Assembly (NCBI RefSeq): GCF_005404815.1
Contig: NZ_BJDF01000003.1
Span: forward strand, 62,001-126,000
Length of the DNA stretch: 64,000 nucleotides
Direction: 5' to 3'
DNA from: Companilactobacillus huachuanensis
GTDB lineage: Bacteria; Bacillota; Bacilli; Lactobacillales; Lactobacillaceae
Shown: piece after piece, positions 51,805-62,052 of the stretch
Numbering within the stretch: position 1 is the stretch's first letter
Layout: each line of letters opens with the position of its first letter
The notes under the pieces: model-generated
Database searches by the model: none
The model's input: the letters and a program-made list of their open reading frames with translations, nothing else
Told to the model about the DNA's origin: nothing
Program-made: the position numbers and the translations under genes

Positions 51805-53715
51805 TTATTCGTACGACAATGCTTCAATCGGATCCAGCTTAGCAGCTTTACGTGCTGGCGCCCAAGAGGCTACCAGACTAATGATTACCCCAGTTAAAAT
51901 GGCAAAGATCATATAGCCGGGGACGACTTGGATGATGCTGTAGTGAACGAAGTTTTTGGCGACGATATTGATTGCGAGTCCCGATAGTTCAGCTAAAACG
52001 AGTCCGAAAGCACTATACAGAATGCCTAAGATCATGGCTTCGGAGACGAATAGTGTTCGGATATCTGATTTGCGGACACCTAACGCCCGTAGAATTCCAA
52101 TTTCTTTGGTTCGCGTGCCAACACTAATGTAGAGCACAACGATAATCATAATAGCTGAAACAATCAGTGATATCGCGGCAATCCCCGCGAGCACGTAGGA
52201 AGCTAAGGTGACATACTGGTTGATTGTGTTAATGTACGAACCTACTCCGGTCAACTTATAATTAAGCTTCTTTGCTTGAGCTTCAAATGATTTGACATCT
52301 TTGAGTTGGTTGACGGTAACGGCAAGAAACGTCGGTTTGAGCTCCACGTTCTGGTCCTTAGCCATTTTGGCCACTGTTTGCCAGCTAAGTACAGCTGTAT
52401 TACTAGACTTTGTGAAGCCGACCACATTGACCTTTTTCTTTAATAGGACAGGCCGTTGGTGCATGTCAGTCGCGTTGACGTAGACAGTCACTTTTTTACC
52501 AAGTAGTGCTTGGTAGTGATGCTTGTTATATTTCTTAGCAATGTCACGACTGAGCACAATCGTGTTGGTACGCGTCGGATTCTGCCCCTTGATGAGGTTC
52601 TTGCGCAAGAATGTTCGATTAAAAGTCTGGGAGTATGAGGTCGATACGTTGCGGCCGTGGTACTGAACCTGGACGCTAGGCATGAAGAAACCCTTCTCGA
52701 CTTTAGTGACGTGAGGGAGGCCTTTCAGTTTATAAACATCTTTGGGAGTCATTTGAACTGCCGCGTCATTTCCATCTTTGGCTTTATGCGTCACCTCGCT
52801 GGTCGTCGGATTCAGGTTTCCGCTGATTTCATGACCAATGTATCCTCCGATACCTCGGCCGAGTGCCAACATGAGCACAACGCTGAAGATACCAACCGCG
52901 CCTCCCAACGTAATTAATAAATTGGTGCCAAAGTTTCGTTGCATATGCTTCAACGCCATTTGGATGATTGTACGAAAACGAAAGTGCCGGCCCTTTAACG
53001 TGGAACTCTGAGTCACCACGCTGTATGGTTTCCTCAGTATTTCATCCCGGTCAAGAATGCCGTGGTCCAAATGAACAATCCGAGTTCCATAATCAGCAAC
53101 GGCCTGTGAGTGAGTGACGGCTATCACCAGTTTACCTTTAGTAGCAATCGTATCCAGTAATTTTAAGATTTCCTGGGTGTTCTGCTCGTCCAAAGCACCT
53201 GTTGGCTCATCCGCGATAATAATCTGTGGGTCGGTCGCCAAGGCTCGGGCAATCGCCACCCGTTGTTTTTGACCGCCAGAAAGTTGATTTGGATAAACGT
53301 TTTCGCGCTTGTCCAAACCAACTTCGGCCAGTAAATGCTGTGCTTTTTCGACCTGATCAGAGTGAGTGAGAGTGGTCATTTCCAGACCAATCAAAACATT
53401 TTCTAGAATAGTCAGGTGACTAATTAGATTGAAAGATTGGAAAATAAAACCGATATTTTCGCGGCGATACTGATCGAGGTCGCGTTCGTTCATCTGTTTG
53501 AGTGAATGTCCGTTAACGCTGACATCACCCAAATAATCGCTATCCAAACCAGCAATGATGTTCATCAGTGTTGACTTACCGCCGCCAGACTCACCGACAA
53601 TGGATACGAACTCGCCAGGTACAAATGTTGCATTGATTCCGTTAAGTACGGGTAAAACAGTACCGTCCGCTAAGTGATACGATTTATGAATATTGTTAAT
53701 CTCTAAAACATTCAT
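51805..53715 (-). CDS. MacB-like ABC transporter, fused ATPase and permease
   Basis: A 636-aa fusion. The ATPase (1 to about 225) has GESGGGKSTLMN, the LSGGQKQR signature and IIADEPTGALDEQ. The permease has one membrane helix after residue about 265, a large extracellular MacB-like domain (about 290-500), and three C-terminal helices (IGILRALGVRKSDIRTLFVS). MacB/type VII exporters act in peptide or antibiotic efflux and in mechanotransmission. The gene is visibly richer in G+C than its neighbours and belongs to an operator-marked cassette with a TetR gene, suggesting transfer. The start at 53715 has CTGGAGGCATTTA upstream. Confidence 0.9.
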   Translation of the reverse strand: MNVLEINNIHKSYHLADGTVLPVLNGINATFVPGEFVSIVGESGGGKSTLMNIIAGLDSDYLGDVSVNGHSLKQMNERDLDQYRRENIGFIFQSFNLISHLTILENVLIGLEMTTLTHSDQVEKAQHLLAEVGLDKRENVYPNQLSGGQKQRVAIARALATDPQIIIADEPTGALDEQNTQEILKLLDTIATKGKLVIAVTHSQAVADYGTRIVHLDHGILDRDEILRKPYSVVTQSSTLKGRHFRFRTIIQMALKHMQRNFGTNLLITLGGAVGIFSVVLMLALGRGIGGYIGHEISGNLNPTTSEVTHKAKDGNDAAVQMTPKDVYKLKGLPHVTKVEKGFFMPSVQVQYHGRNVSTSYSQTFNRTFLRKNLIKGQNPTRTNTIVLSRDIAKKYNKHHYQALLGKKVTVYVNATDMHQRPVLLKKKVNVVGFTKSSNTAVLSWQTVAKMAKDQNVELKPTFLAVTVNQLKDVKSFEAQAKKLNYKLTGVGSYINTINQYVTLASYVLAGIAAISLIVSAIMIIVVLYISVGTRTKEIGILRALGVRKSDIRTLFVSEAMILGILYSAFGLVLAELSGLAINIVAKNFVHYSIIQVVPGYMIFAILTGVIISLVASWAPARKAAKLDPIEALSYE

Positions 53716-53740
53716 TAAATGCCTCCAGAAGCAGATTGAC

Positions 53741-53753
53741 CTAACGATGTTAG
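53741..53753. promoter_or_regulatory. TetR operator O1
   Basis: CTAACGATGTTAG, inverted repeat CTAAC-N3-GTTAG, 25 bp before the ABC start. Confidence 0.7.
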
Positions 53754-53770
53754 ATTAATCGCAAAAAAAT

Positions 53771-53881
53771 TTATTTCCGATCATGACGAACTTGTTTGAA
53801 AGTGGCATCCATGCCTTTTAACGTTACTGCTGTTAAGAAAATACCTACCATAACAATAGAAACTGTAATAATTACAACCAT
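53771..53881 (-). CDS. 36-aa membrane peptide, copy 1
   Basis: It starts MVVIITVSIVMVGIFLTAVT and ends with a charged tail FKQVRHDRK. One membrane segment of about 20 residues. The ribosome site TTGGAGGAATTAAAC is very strong. Only one residue differs from copy 2, while silent changes occur between them, so the protein appears selected. It lies between the ABC gene and tetR, on the ABC strand. It is possibly a small accessory subunit of the exporter or a product sensed or exported by it; both are inference. Confidence 0.7.
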   Translation of the reverse strand: MVVIITVSIVMVGIFLTAVTLKGMDATFKQVRHDRK

Positions 53882-53916
53882 GTTTAATTCCTCCAATTTA
53901 AAATTAATAAGTTAAC

Positions 53917-53929
53917 CTAACAATGTTAG
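53917..53929. promoter_or_regulatory. TetR operator O2
   Basis: CTAACAATGTTAG, same inverted repeat, before peptide copy 1. Confidence 0.7.
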
Positions 53930-53945
53930 ATTAATCGCAAAAAAT

Positions 53946-54056
53946 TTATTTCCGATCATGACGAGCTTGTTTGAAAGTGGCATCCATGCCCTTTAACGTT
54001 ACCGCTGTTAAGAAAATACCTACCATAACAATAGAAACCGTAATAATTACAACCAT
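53946..54056 (-). CDS. 36-aa membrane peptide, copy 2
   Basis: Same as copy 1 except Ala in place of Val in the tail (FKQARHDRK). Own ribosome site and own operator. Nucleotide differences within the two genes are nearly all silent. It is transcribed toward the ABC gene and likely forms one TetR-controlled operon with it. Confidence 0.7.
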   Translation of the reverse strand: MVVIITVSIVMVGIFLTAVTLKGMDATFKQARHDRK

Positions 54057-54091
54057 GTTTAATTCCTCCAATTTAAAATTAATAGGTCAAC

Positions 54092-54104
54092 CTAACGATG
54101 TTAG
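54092..54104. promoter_or_regulatory. TetR operator O3
   Basis: CTAACGATGTTAG, before peptide copy 2. Confidence 0.7.
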
Positions 54105-54119
54105 ATTAACAAATACATT

Positions 54120-54132
54120 CTAACACCGTTAG
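54120..54132. promoter_or_regulatory. TetR operator O4
   Basis: CTAACACCGTTAG, same half-sites with a different spacer; 28 bp (centre to centre) from O3, close to three helical turns. Confidence 0.7.
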
Positions 54133-54165
54133 GTTGACTGTCAAGCCCTTTAACCAAAAAAAGCG

Positions 54166-54198
54166 TGGTATACTGATGACATAACCTAACAATGTTAG
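54166..54198 (+). promoter_or_regulatory. tetR promoter with operator O5
   Basis: Extended -10 TGGTATACT (54166-54174). CTAACAATGTTAG (54186-54198) lies over the transcription start, just before the GTG start, which is ideal for autorepression. Confidence 0.6.
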
Positions 54199-54213
54199 AG
54201 TGGAGATGATGAC

Positions 54214-54792
54214 GTGAAACTGGATCAACAGACAATTCAATTAGCTGCAATTACGCTATTGAATGAAAATGGCTTAGAGGCTCTTTCCATGCGATCATTG
54301 GCAAAGGCACTGGATGTAAAGGCTGCATCACTTTATTTCCATTTTAAAAATAGAAATGCATTGATGGAAGGTATTGCTGAACTAATTTCTGGCCGTATCT
54401 GTCAGCGCTTGGTTAAGGTCAAAGACTGTGATTTTTACCAATTGGCTCACATTTTGCGAGAAGAATTGAAACGGGTTAATGACTCACCTAAGATTTTTGA
54501 AAGTACCTATCCCTTTACACCTAACAGGACGAAATTAATTATGCTGGGCATGAAATTGATGCAGGACCTAGGGGTGGACAAGCAGCATTTGACAGTCGCG
54601 GGAAACATGGGTAATAATTTTGTTCTGTCTTATGTAGCTGACGAACAGTACTTTGCACGGGACACTGAGCGACAGATGCCTTCCGAGTTTGCTGCACAAT
54701 TTACCTCACCAATTGACTTAGCCAACCCAGATGAGGCCTTCGACTATGGACTGAATGTCTTTATTCATGGCCTGCAAGCGACCGCCAAGTAG
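54214..54792 (+). CDS. TetR-family repressor
   Basis: A 192-aa repressor. The N-terminal HTH (residues about 5-50) includes LSMRSLAKALDVKAASLYFH, followed by a TetR_C-type ligand domain. GTG 54214 is 15 nt after operator O5, with GGAGATGATGAC before it. It is divergent from the peptide and ABC genes. The five CTAAC-N3-GTTAG sites all lie in this cassette and are its likely targets. By analogy it would release when the substrate of the exporter binds. Confidence 0.88.
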   Translation: MKLDQQTIQLAAITLLNENGLEALSMRSLAKALDVKAASLYFHFKNRNALMEGIAELISGRICQRLVKVKDCDFYQLAHILREELKRVNDSPKIFESTYPFTPNRTKLIMLGMKLMQDLGVDKQHLTVAGNMGNNFVLSYVADEQYFARDTERQMPSEFAAQFTSPIDLANPDEAFDYGLNVFIHGLQATAK

Positions 54793-55040
54793 TTGGTATT
54801 ACGAAATTTCAATCAGCAATGGTTCAAATTTCTATGAAGATGTCAAAGGAATACTTCGGAATGTCACAAATAGAGAAGGCGATAGGCATTGGTCTTGTAT
54901 TTTTAAATCTTGATTAACAATACCGCTTTAAAAAATGAGCCTTCTATATCGACTAAACTAGGGGATTCTTCTGTTCGATTAATCCACTATCCACTTAAAA
55001 GTAATCAATTTTAATAACATATATTTTGTCCACCAACTAA

Positions 55041-55078
55041 AAAATGCCTCCCACACATCAAGTGAGAGGCATTTTATT
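55041..55078. terminator. Bidirectional hairpin
   Basis: AAAATGCCTCCCAC / GTGAGAGGCATTTT. The rest of 54793-55040 shows no gene. Confidence 0.65.
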
Positions 55079-55169
55079 GATTAATAATTTAAATTAGTCA
55101 TTACGTTAAAAGAATCACCTTAGATATCATGTGGTCATTATAGACAATTTCATTTTTGAAGAAAGTTGC

Positions 55170-55289
55170 TTAAAAAATACCGACCCATGCACCTAGAATA
55201 CTAATAACAGCAATATCAGCAATTATTACTCCCTTATTAAGTAACAAATAAATTATTCCAAAGGCACCTAATGGTAAAAATTTTTTTTA
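55170..55289 (-). pseudogene. C-terminal fragment of a membrane protein
   Basis: A minus-strand frame reads KKFLPLGAFGIIYLLLNKG, then IADIAVISILGAWVGIF and stop. Two hydrophobic segments, no start. It is cut off upstream near the element R9 insertion. Original family not recognised. Confidence 0.4.
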
Positions 55290-55311
55290 GTTAGTTCTTT
55301 AATTCTTTAAT

Positions 55312-56938
<1,627 letters not shown>

Positions 56939-56954
56939 TTACTCCTCTAAAAAT

Positions 56955-58805
56955 TTAATTTAATTTTGTTCCAATTTTGACAGTACCACTTGAATTGAAA
57001 TGGATCGTCTTGTCATTAGTATTTGTGATGATCAACATAGTTGTTAAATCGTAACCCTTTTTAGTGATGGCATCACGATCAACACGGACTATTGGTTGTC
57101 CAGCACGAACCTTTTCACCTTGTTTAACAAGTACATCAAAACCTTCACCTTTTAGTTGTACAGTATCGAGTCCAATGTGGATTAATATTTCAACGCCTTC
57201 ATTTGTTAAAATTCCAAAAGCATGACCAGTTGGAAAAACTGTTTCAAGTGTACCGTTTGCTGGGGCACAGACGAAATCATTTTCAAGTTTGATTGCAATA
57301 CCGTCACCCATCATTTTTTGTGAAAATACATCATCATTAACATCCTCAAGATTTACTAACTCACCATCACTGACAGAAACAATTTCATCATCAGCGTGTG
57401 TTTCTTGAACTGGTTCAGTAACTTTGGGAGCTTGTTTCTCATCAATTCCGAGAATGAAAGTAACAATTGCAGAAGTAGCGATTGCAGCAATAATTGCAAT
57501 AACCATGGCCATAGCAGTTTTTTGGAAGATCGGTAAGGCTAAAATATTGGAATAACCCATAACGTAAGCTTTAGCACCCAACAAACTTGCCAGAAATCCA
57601 CCAACGAAACCACCGGCCATAACACCATACATTGGTCGGCGATACTTCAAGTTAACACCGTAAATAGCAGGTTCAGTAACACCGGCAACGATACAACCAA
57701 TTGCTAGAGAAAGACATTCACTTCTAAATTCTTTATTTTTAGTTCTAGCAGCAACACCGAGGTTTGCGCCACCTTCAGCCATATTATGAATCAAAAAGGC
57801 TGGACGTAAAATGGCATCATATCCGGGATTTGATAATAGTTGGGGCATGAAAGGTGTCAAAGCGGTATGCATACCTGCCATAACCATCCATGGAAGCACG
57901 GCTGCTAGTAAACCGACAGCTAGTGGTCCAACGGTACTATTGAGGAACATGAATACATCAGCAATACCTTGACCTAAGATATTACCTAAAGGTCCTAATA
58001 CGATGAATCCTAATGATCCGGCAACAAAAATTGTACTCATACCGACGAATACCGAACGGAAGATACCTGGAACAATCTTATTGAAAAATTTTTCAGCATA
58101 ATAAGCAACGATAGCAATTAATAAGGCTGGTAATAGTGTGGTTCCATAATTGAGCATCTTAACTGGTAATCCAAAAAGAGTGGCTGTTTTGGCAGCTGTT
58201 ACCAGAGTTGTGTAATTTCCGTGTAGAAGTGCGGCAGTAGCAACCATCGCATAGACTGGCGTTCCACCAAGTTTTGTTGCAGCACCATAGGCCACAATTA
58301 TTGGCATGAAGTAGAATGGTGCATCGGCGATGGCAGATAATAATAGGTATGAGGTTGCAGTAGCATAATGAGGATCTATGAATGAGACAACTAATAATAA
58401 AGCAACCTTTAACATACCACCGGCAATTAGTCCGGGAAGTAATGGCGTAACAGAAGCAGAGATAAAGCCGATTACTTTTGTCCCAACGTTTTTCCAAGTT
58501 AATGGTTCTTTTTTCTGGTCTAAATTATCAAGATTTTCATCGATATTTTTACCAGCAGAGACATTGAAGTCTTTAACCACGGCTTCATATGTAGGGATAA
58601 GATTTTGACCTAAAACCACCATATATTGTTCGCCTGCATAAACGACACCCAAGACTCCATCGAGATCTTCCAAAGCTTCTTTATTAGCTTTAGAAACATC
58701 AACCAAACTGAATCTTAAACGTGTCATACAGTGATTTACGACTTTGATGTTATCGACACCACCGACATTTTTTACAATATCAGCAGCCAATTTTTTGTAA
58801 TCCAT
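56955..58805 (-). CDS. PTS beta-glucoside transporter EIIBCA
   Basis: A 616-aa three-domain transporter. IIB (1 to about 85) has phospho-Cys26 in VVNHCMTRLRFSL. IIC (about 105-460) has ten or so membrane segments with GGMLKVALLLVVSFIDPH and VTEPAIYGVNLKYRRPM. IIA, of the glucose type (about 475-616), has phospho-His about 543 in EILIHIGLDTV. It imports and phosphorylates beta-glucosides. ATG 58805 (GAGGTGCC upstream) is preferred over a start 36 nt earlier. The promoter and operators lie between it and the divergent RpiR gene. Confidence 0.94.
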   Translation of the reverse strand: MDYKKLAADIVKNVGGVDNIKVVNHCMTRLRFSLVDVSKANKEALEDLDGVLGVVYAGEQYMVVLGQNLIPTYEAVVKDFNVSAGKNIDENLDNLDQKKEPLTWKNVGTKVIGFISASVTPLLPGLIAGGMLKVALLLVVSFIDPHYATATSYLLLSAIADAPFYFMPIIVAYGAATKLGGTPVYAMVATAALLHGNYTTLVTAAKTATLFGLPVKMLNYGTTLLPALLIAIVAYYAEKFFNKIVPGIFRSVFVGMSTIFVAGSLGFIVLGPLGNILGQGIADVFMFLNSTVGPLAVGLLAAVLPWMVMAGMHTALTPFMPQLLSNPGYDAILRPAFLIHNMAEGGANLGVAARTKNKEFRSECLSLAIGCIVAGVTEPAIYGVNLKYRRPMYGVMAGGFVGGFLASLLGAKAYVMGYSNILALPIFQKTAMAMVIAIIAAIATSAIVTFILGIDEKQAPKVTEPVQETHADDEIVSVSDGELVNLEDVNDDVFSQKMMGDGIAIKLENDFVCAPANGTLETVFPTGHAFGILTNEGVEILIHIGLDTVQLKGEGFDVLVKQGEKVRAGQPIVRVDRDAITKKGYDLTTMLIITNTNDKTIHFNSSGTVKIGTKLN

Positions 58806-58834
58806 GTTGGCACCTCTTTTAATTATTGAAAATA

Positions 58835-58932
58835 TTGTCATATTTGTTTGACAAATTTATCATAAGCAAATAATAGCACCGGATGAAAGCACTGTCAACA
58901 AATTGTCATAATCATTTGACAATTTTGTCAAA
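58835..58932. promoter_or_regulatory. bgl promoter flanked by RpiR operators
   Basis: Minus-strand promoter: TTGACA (58898-58893), 17-bp spacer, TATTAT (58875-58870). On one side is TTGTCATATTTGTTTGACAA (58835-58854) with TTTGACAAATTTATCA (58847-58862). On the other is TTGTCATAATCATTTGACAA (58903-58922) and the perfect 18-bp palindrome TTTGACAATTTTGTCAAA (58915-58932). Paired sites round the promoter suggest repression by the adjacent regulator. A cre-like TGAAAGCACTGTCA with one core mismatch overlaps the spacer. Confidence 0.65.
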
Positions 58933-58974
58933 TACGCATATTCTGAAATCAAAAGCAAATATTGGAGTATACCG

Positions 58975-59727
58975 ATGAATATAGTAGAAAGTATTAAAAA
59001 CCACTATGCTGATTTTTCCAAATCAGAATTAAAAGTGGCAGACTACATAGTTAAGACACCTGAACGGGTGGAAGTGATCACAATTACTAAATTGGCTACT
59101 GAAGCTGGAACCTCTACGTCAGCAGTGCTGAGGTTTTGTCAAACATTGGGATTTAATGGCTATAAGGATTTTCGCTTTGAAATGATGAACTTTATTCATG
59201 AAGAAAAGAAAGAAATTAAACCCAACAGTCTAATTGATAATTTGATTGATGGATATATGAAGAGTATCAACCAAATGAGAGATATTGATTCAAAAAATAT
59301 GAATAAGTTAATTGATGCGCTAACAAATGATAATTTGAATTATATTTTGGGAATCTTTTATTCATCTTTGCCAGCTAGAGAGCTATATTTGGGATTAAAT
59401 GACTTGGGAAAAGCTTCAATGTTTGCCAATGATTATATGATTTCTGAACACATTACTAGGCCGGTCAATGACGATTCGACAGTAGTATTATTTTCAATTG
59501 ACGGTAAGAAAGGCAACTTTAAGAATTATTTAGCGGATCTTGCAACTAGCATGCCTAAAAATTCCTTTTTGATCACGATGAATCCTAAGGCAGAGTTGGC
59601 AGCTGATTTTCCCCATACGATTGTTTTGCCGGAACGAACATTTTCAAGCAAGTCAGTTGTCGATACTCAATCAATACCAATGGTATTTGTTGAATTATTA
59701 CTAAATCTAATTTACGGCAAGAATTAA
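58975..59727 (+). CDS. RpiR/MurR-family sugar-phosphate regulator
   Basis: A 250-aa regulator. The N-terminal HTH (about 1-75) includes FSKSELKVADYIVKTPERVE and TSTSAVLRFCQTLGFNGYKD. A SIS domain (about 105-245) binds sugar phosphate. It is divergent from the PTS-GH1 operon and is its likely controller via the TTTGACAA sites. Confidence 0.88.
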   Translation: MNIVESIKNHYADFSKSELKVADYIVKTPERVEVITITKLATEAGTSTSAVLRFCQTLGFNGYKDFRFEMMNFIHEEKKEIKPNSLIDNLIDGYMKSINQMRDIDSKNMNKLIDALTNDNLNYILGIFYSSLPARELYLGLNDLGKASMFANDYMISEHITRPVNDDSTVVLFSIDGKKGNFKNYLADLATSMPKNSFLITMNPKAELAADFPHTIVLPERTFSSKSVVDTQSIPMVFVELLLNLIYGKN

Positions 59728-59797
59728 AGTGGATAAAAATTTTATCAAATCAGCTTTTATTGTAGAATTGAAGTAACGTGAAAAGAAGGTCAGATAA

Positions 59798-60793
59798 ATG
59801 AGAGCATTTGGTGTAACTGATAACAAGATAAATAGTTTTGTTGAATTTGATAAAACTAAGGAAACTCCTACTGGACGTGATTTATTGGTAAAAATTAAGG
59901 CCGTATCAGTTAATCCAGTTGATATTGCCACCAGAAAGAATATCGTTGGTGAATTGGACAATCCGAAGATTTTAGGCTATGACGGTTATGGGATCGTTGA
60001 TGCCGTTGGTGCAGAAGTTACGAATTTCAAAGTAGGCGATAAAGTATTCTTTGCCGGTGATTATACGAGGGATGGTTCAAACCAAGAGTACGAAATTATT
60101 GATGAGCGTATCGTTGCTCATGCACCTAAGGAAACTTCAGTTGAAAAGAGTGTTGCAATGCCCTTAGTGACTTTGACAGCCAGTGAGCTACTCTTTGAAA
60201 AACTAAATATCAATCCAGTTGCCGATAACCGTGATAAAACAATTTTGATTATCAACGGTGCTGGAGGTGTCGGTTCAATTGCTACTCAATTGGCCCATTT
60301 AGCCGGTCTAAGAGTGATTGCTACAGCTTCCACACCAGAGAAAGTACAGTGGGTCAAAAACCTTGGAGCAGACTTGGTAGTCAATCATCATCAGAATCTA
60401 ATCAAACAAGTTCATGACTTGGGCATTGAAAATGTCGATTACATTGTTGGACTAAGTGATAATGACCCACATTGGAATGAAATTGTTGAGCTTATCAAGC
60501 CATTTGGAACTTTTGCAACAATTACCAATCTACGTGAATCACAAATTGGTGATTTGAAGTCGAAGTCAGTTAACTTTGCTTGGGAATGGATGTTCACTAA
60601 GGCTAAGTTCAAGTTGGACTCCATGTCAGATCAGGGTGCTTATTTGGAAAAACTTGCTGATGGTTTGGATAGTGGAATGATTAAATCCACTGTTACAAAG
60701 GTTTTCAACGGTTTTGACTTAGAGAATATCAAGGCAGCTACCGAGTTGGTTGAAGCTGGCCATATGATGGGTAAAGTTGTTATTAAAGCATAA
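59798..60793 (+). CDS. Zinc-type alcohol dehydrogenase / quinone oxidoreductase family protein
   Basis: A 331-aa medium-chain dehydrogenase/reductase: GroES-like half (VNPVDIATRKN, GYDGYGIVDAVG) and Rossmann half (IINGAGGVGSIATQLAHLAG). The structural-zinc Cys cluster is absent, so it is a zinc-free quinone/enone reductase-like (ZADH) protein. NADPH-dependent reduction of quinones or enals is likely. ATG 59798 has GAAGGTCAG before it. It is monocistronic with a terminator. Confidence 0.88.
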   Translation: MRAFGVTDNKINSFVEFDKTKETPTGRDLLVKIKAVSVNPVDIATRKNIVGELDNPKILGYDGYGIVDAVGAEVTNFKVGDKVFFAGDYTRDGSNQEYEIIDERIVAHAPKETSVEKSVAMPLVTLTASELLFEKLNINPVADNRDKTILIINGAGGVGSIATQLAHLAGLRVIATASTPEKVQWVKNLGADLVVNHHQNLIKQVHDLGIENVDYIVGLSDNDPHWNEIVELIKPFGTFATITNLRESQIGDLKSKSVNFAWEWMFTKAKFKLDSMSDQGAYLEKLADGLDSGMIKSTVTKVFNGFDLENIKAATELVEAGHMMGKVVIKA

Positions 60794-60817
60794 TTAATTT
60801 AAGTAAGGTATTAAATG

Positions 60818-60864
60818 ATCATAGAATCTATTGGGTTATAATCTGATATTCTATGATTTTTTTT
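60818..60864 (+). terminator. Terminator
   Basis: ATCATAGAAT / ATTCTATGAT then T8. Confidence 0.85.
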
Positions 60865-60951
60865 AATTCCATGATTTAAACTTATTCATTTAAGACTTTT
60901 TAAGCTATTAAATTTATAATGGTAATAATGGTATAGAACGGAGGATTAATT

Positions 60952-61971
60952 ATGGGACAGAAGAAAATCTCAATTCGTGAGATTGCCAAGTTGAGTGGGG
61001 TTTCTGTGGCGACCGTATCTCGGGTTATTAATAATAATGGTCGCTTCTCAGAGGAGACACGTCAACGGGTATTGAATGTCATCCATGAGCAAGGCTATGA
61101 AACTAATGCTATTGCAAAAGGTCTCCGTATGCAGAAAACAAATACAATTGGAATAGTCGTACCTGATTTAAATAATAGCTTTTTTTCTGATTTGGTAGAG
61201 AAAATTGAGAGTCAATTTTTTACAGCTGGTTACTCAACAATTATTTGTGATACAGCTCGTGATGCACATAAGGAATCTATATATTTAAAAATGCTTGAAT
61301 CAAAGTTAGTTGATGGAATTGTTGTTATTTCTGGTTTGAGTGAATTTGATTCTAAACAATTGTCAAGAAGGATACCGATAGTTTGTATTGATAGAAAGCC
61401 CAATGCAAAGGATATTTTCTTTATAGGATCTAATCATTATAAGGGTGCAAAGCTTGCTACTGAGGAATTAATAAAATCAGGTACTAATCCTGTAATCCTA
61501 ATGGGTTCGAGAGAATCAACATCATCGAGGGATCGTTTAAAGGGATTTAAAGATACGCTAATTGAAAATGGACTAAACTTTGATAGTGGCTCAATTTTTC
61601 AATTGACCAACCAACAAGATGAAACTATTGATGGAAGGCGTACCGCAATTAGACAATTATTGCGAAATAAGATGATGAGCGGTATCTCCCCACTTGGAAT
61701 TTTTGCCGTAAGTGATACTCTAGCCGCAGATATTTTATTTGCGGCACATAGTCTGTATGTTAGTATTCCTAATGACTTAAAAGTAATTGGATTTGATGAT
61801 TCACCGATAGCTCGGTATTGTTATCCAGAACTTACAACAATTCATCAAGATACCGATACAATTGCGCAAGATGCTAGTACGTATTTGATTTCAGCTATCC
61901 AAGGGGACAAGGTGCATACTGATTCAGTCAAATTGGTGGATGTATCTCTAGTTAAACGGAATACGGTTTAA
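60952..61971 (+). CDS. LacI-family transcriptional regulator
   Basis: A 339-aa LacI/GalR repressor: HTH IREIAKLSGVSVATVSRVIN (about residues 7-26) with hinge GYETNAIAKGLR, then a sugar-binding domain ending VIGFDDSPIARYCYPELTTI. It faces the GH1-PTS genes convergently and is a plausible regulator of them, though its target site was not found. ATG 60952 follows CGGAGGATTAAT. Confidence 0.9.
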   Translation: MGQKKISIREIAKLSGVSVATVSRVINNNGRFSEETRQRVLNVIHEQGYETNAIAKGLRMQKTNTIGIVVPDLNNSFFSDLVEKIESQFFTAGYSTIICDTARDAHKESIYLKMLESKLVDGIVVISGLSEFDSKQLSRRIPIVCIDRKPNAKDIFFIGSNHYKGAKLATEELIKSGTNPVILMGSRESTSSRDRLKGFKDTLIENGLNFDSGSIFQLTNQQDETIDGRRTAIRQLLRNKMMSGISPLGIFAVSDTLAADILFAAHSLYVSIPNDLKVIGFDDSPIARYCYPELTTIHQDTDTIAQDASTYLISAIQGDKVHTDSVKLVDVSLVKRNTV

Positions 61972-62002
61972 TATATTTTAATTAATTTTTCTAATGAAAT
62001 AT

Positions 62003-62044
62003 TAAAGGGACTCGTAATCTTTTAAAAGATTATGAGTCCCTTTT
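62003..62044. terminator. Bidirectional terminator
   Basis: AAAGGGACTCGTAATCTTTT / AAAAGATTATGAGTCCCTTT, shared by the convergent lacI-type and GH1 genes. Confidence 0.9.
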
Positions 62045-62052
62045 GAAATTTA

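Larger units (their letters stand above)
53741..54091. repeat. Tandem direct repeat (about 176 bp x 2) holding the peptide genes
   Basis: Units 53741-53916 and 53917-54091 are almost identical. Each contains one CTAAC..GTTAG operator, one 36-codon gene and its ribosome site. Differences are a handful of point changes and one A in an A run. Confidence 0.9.
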
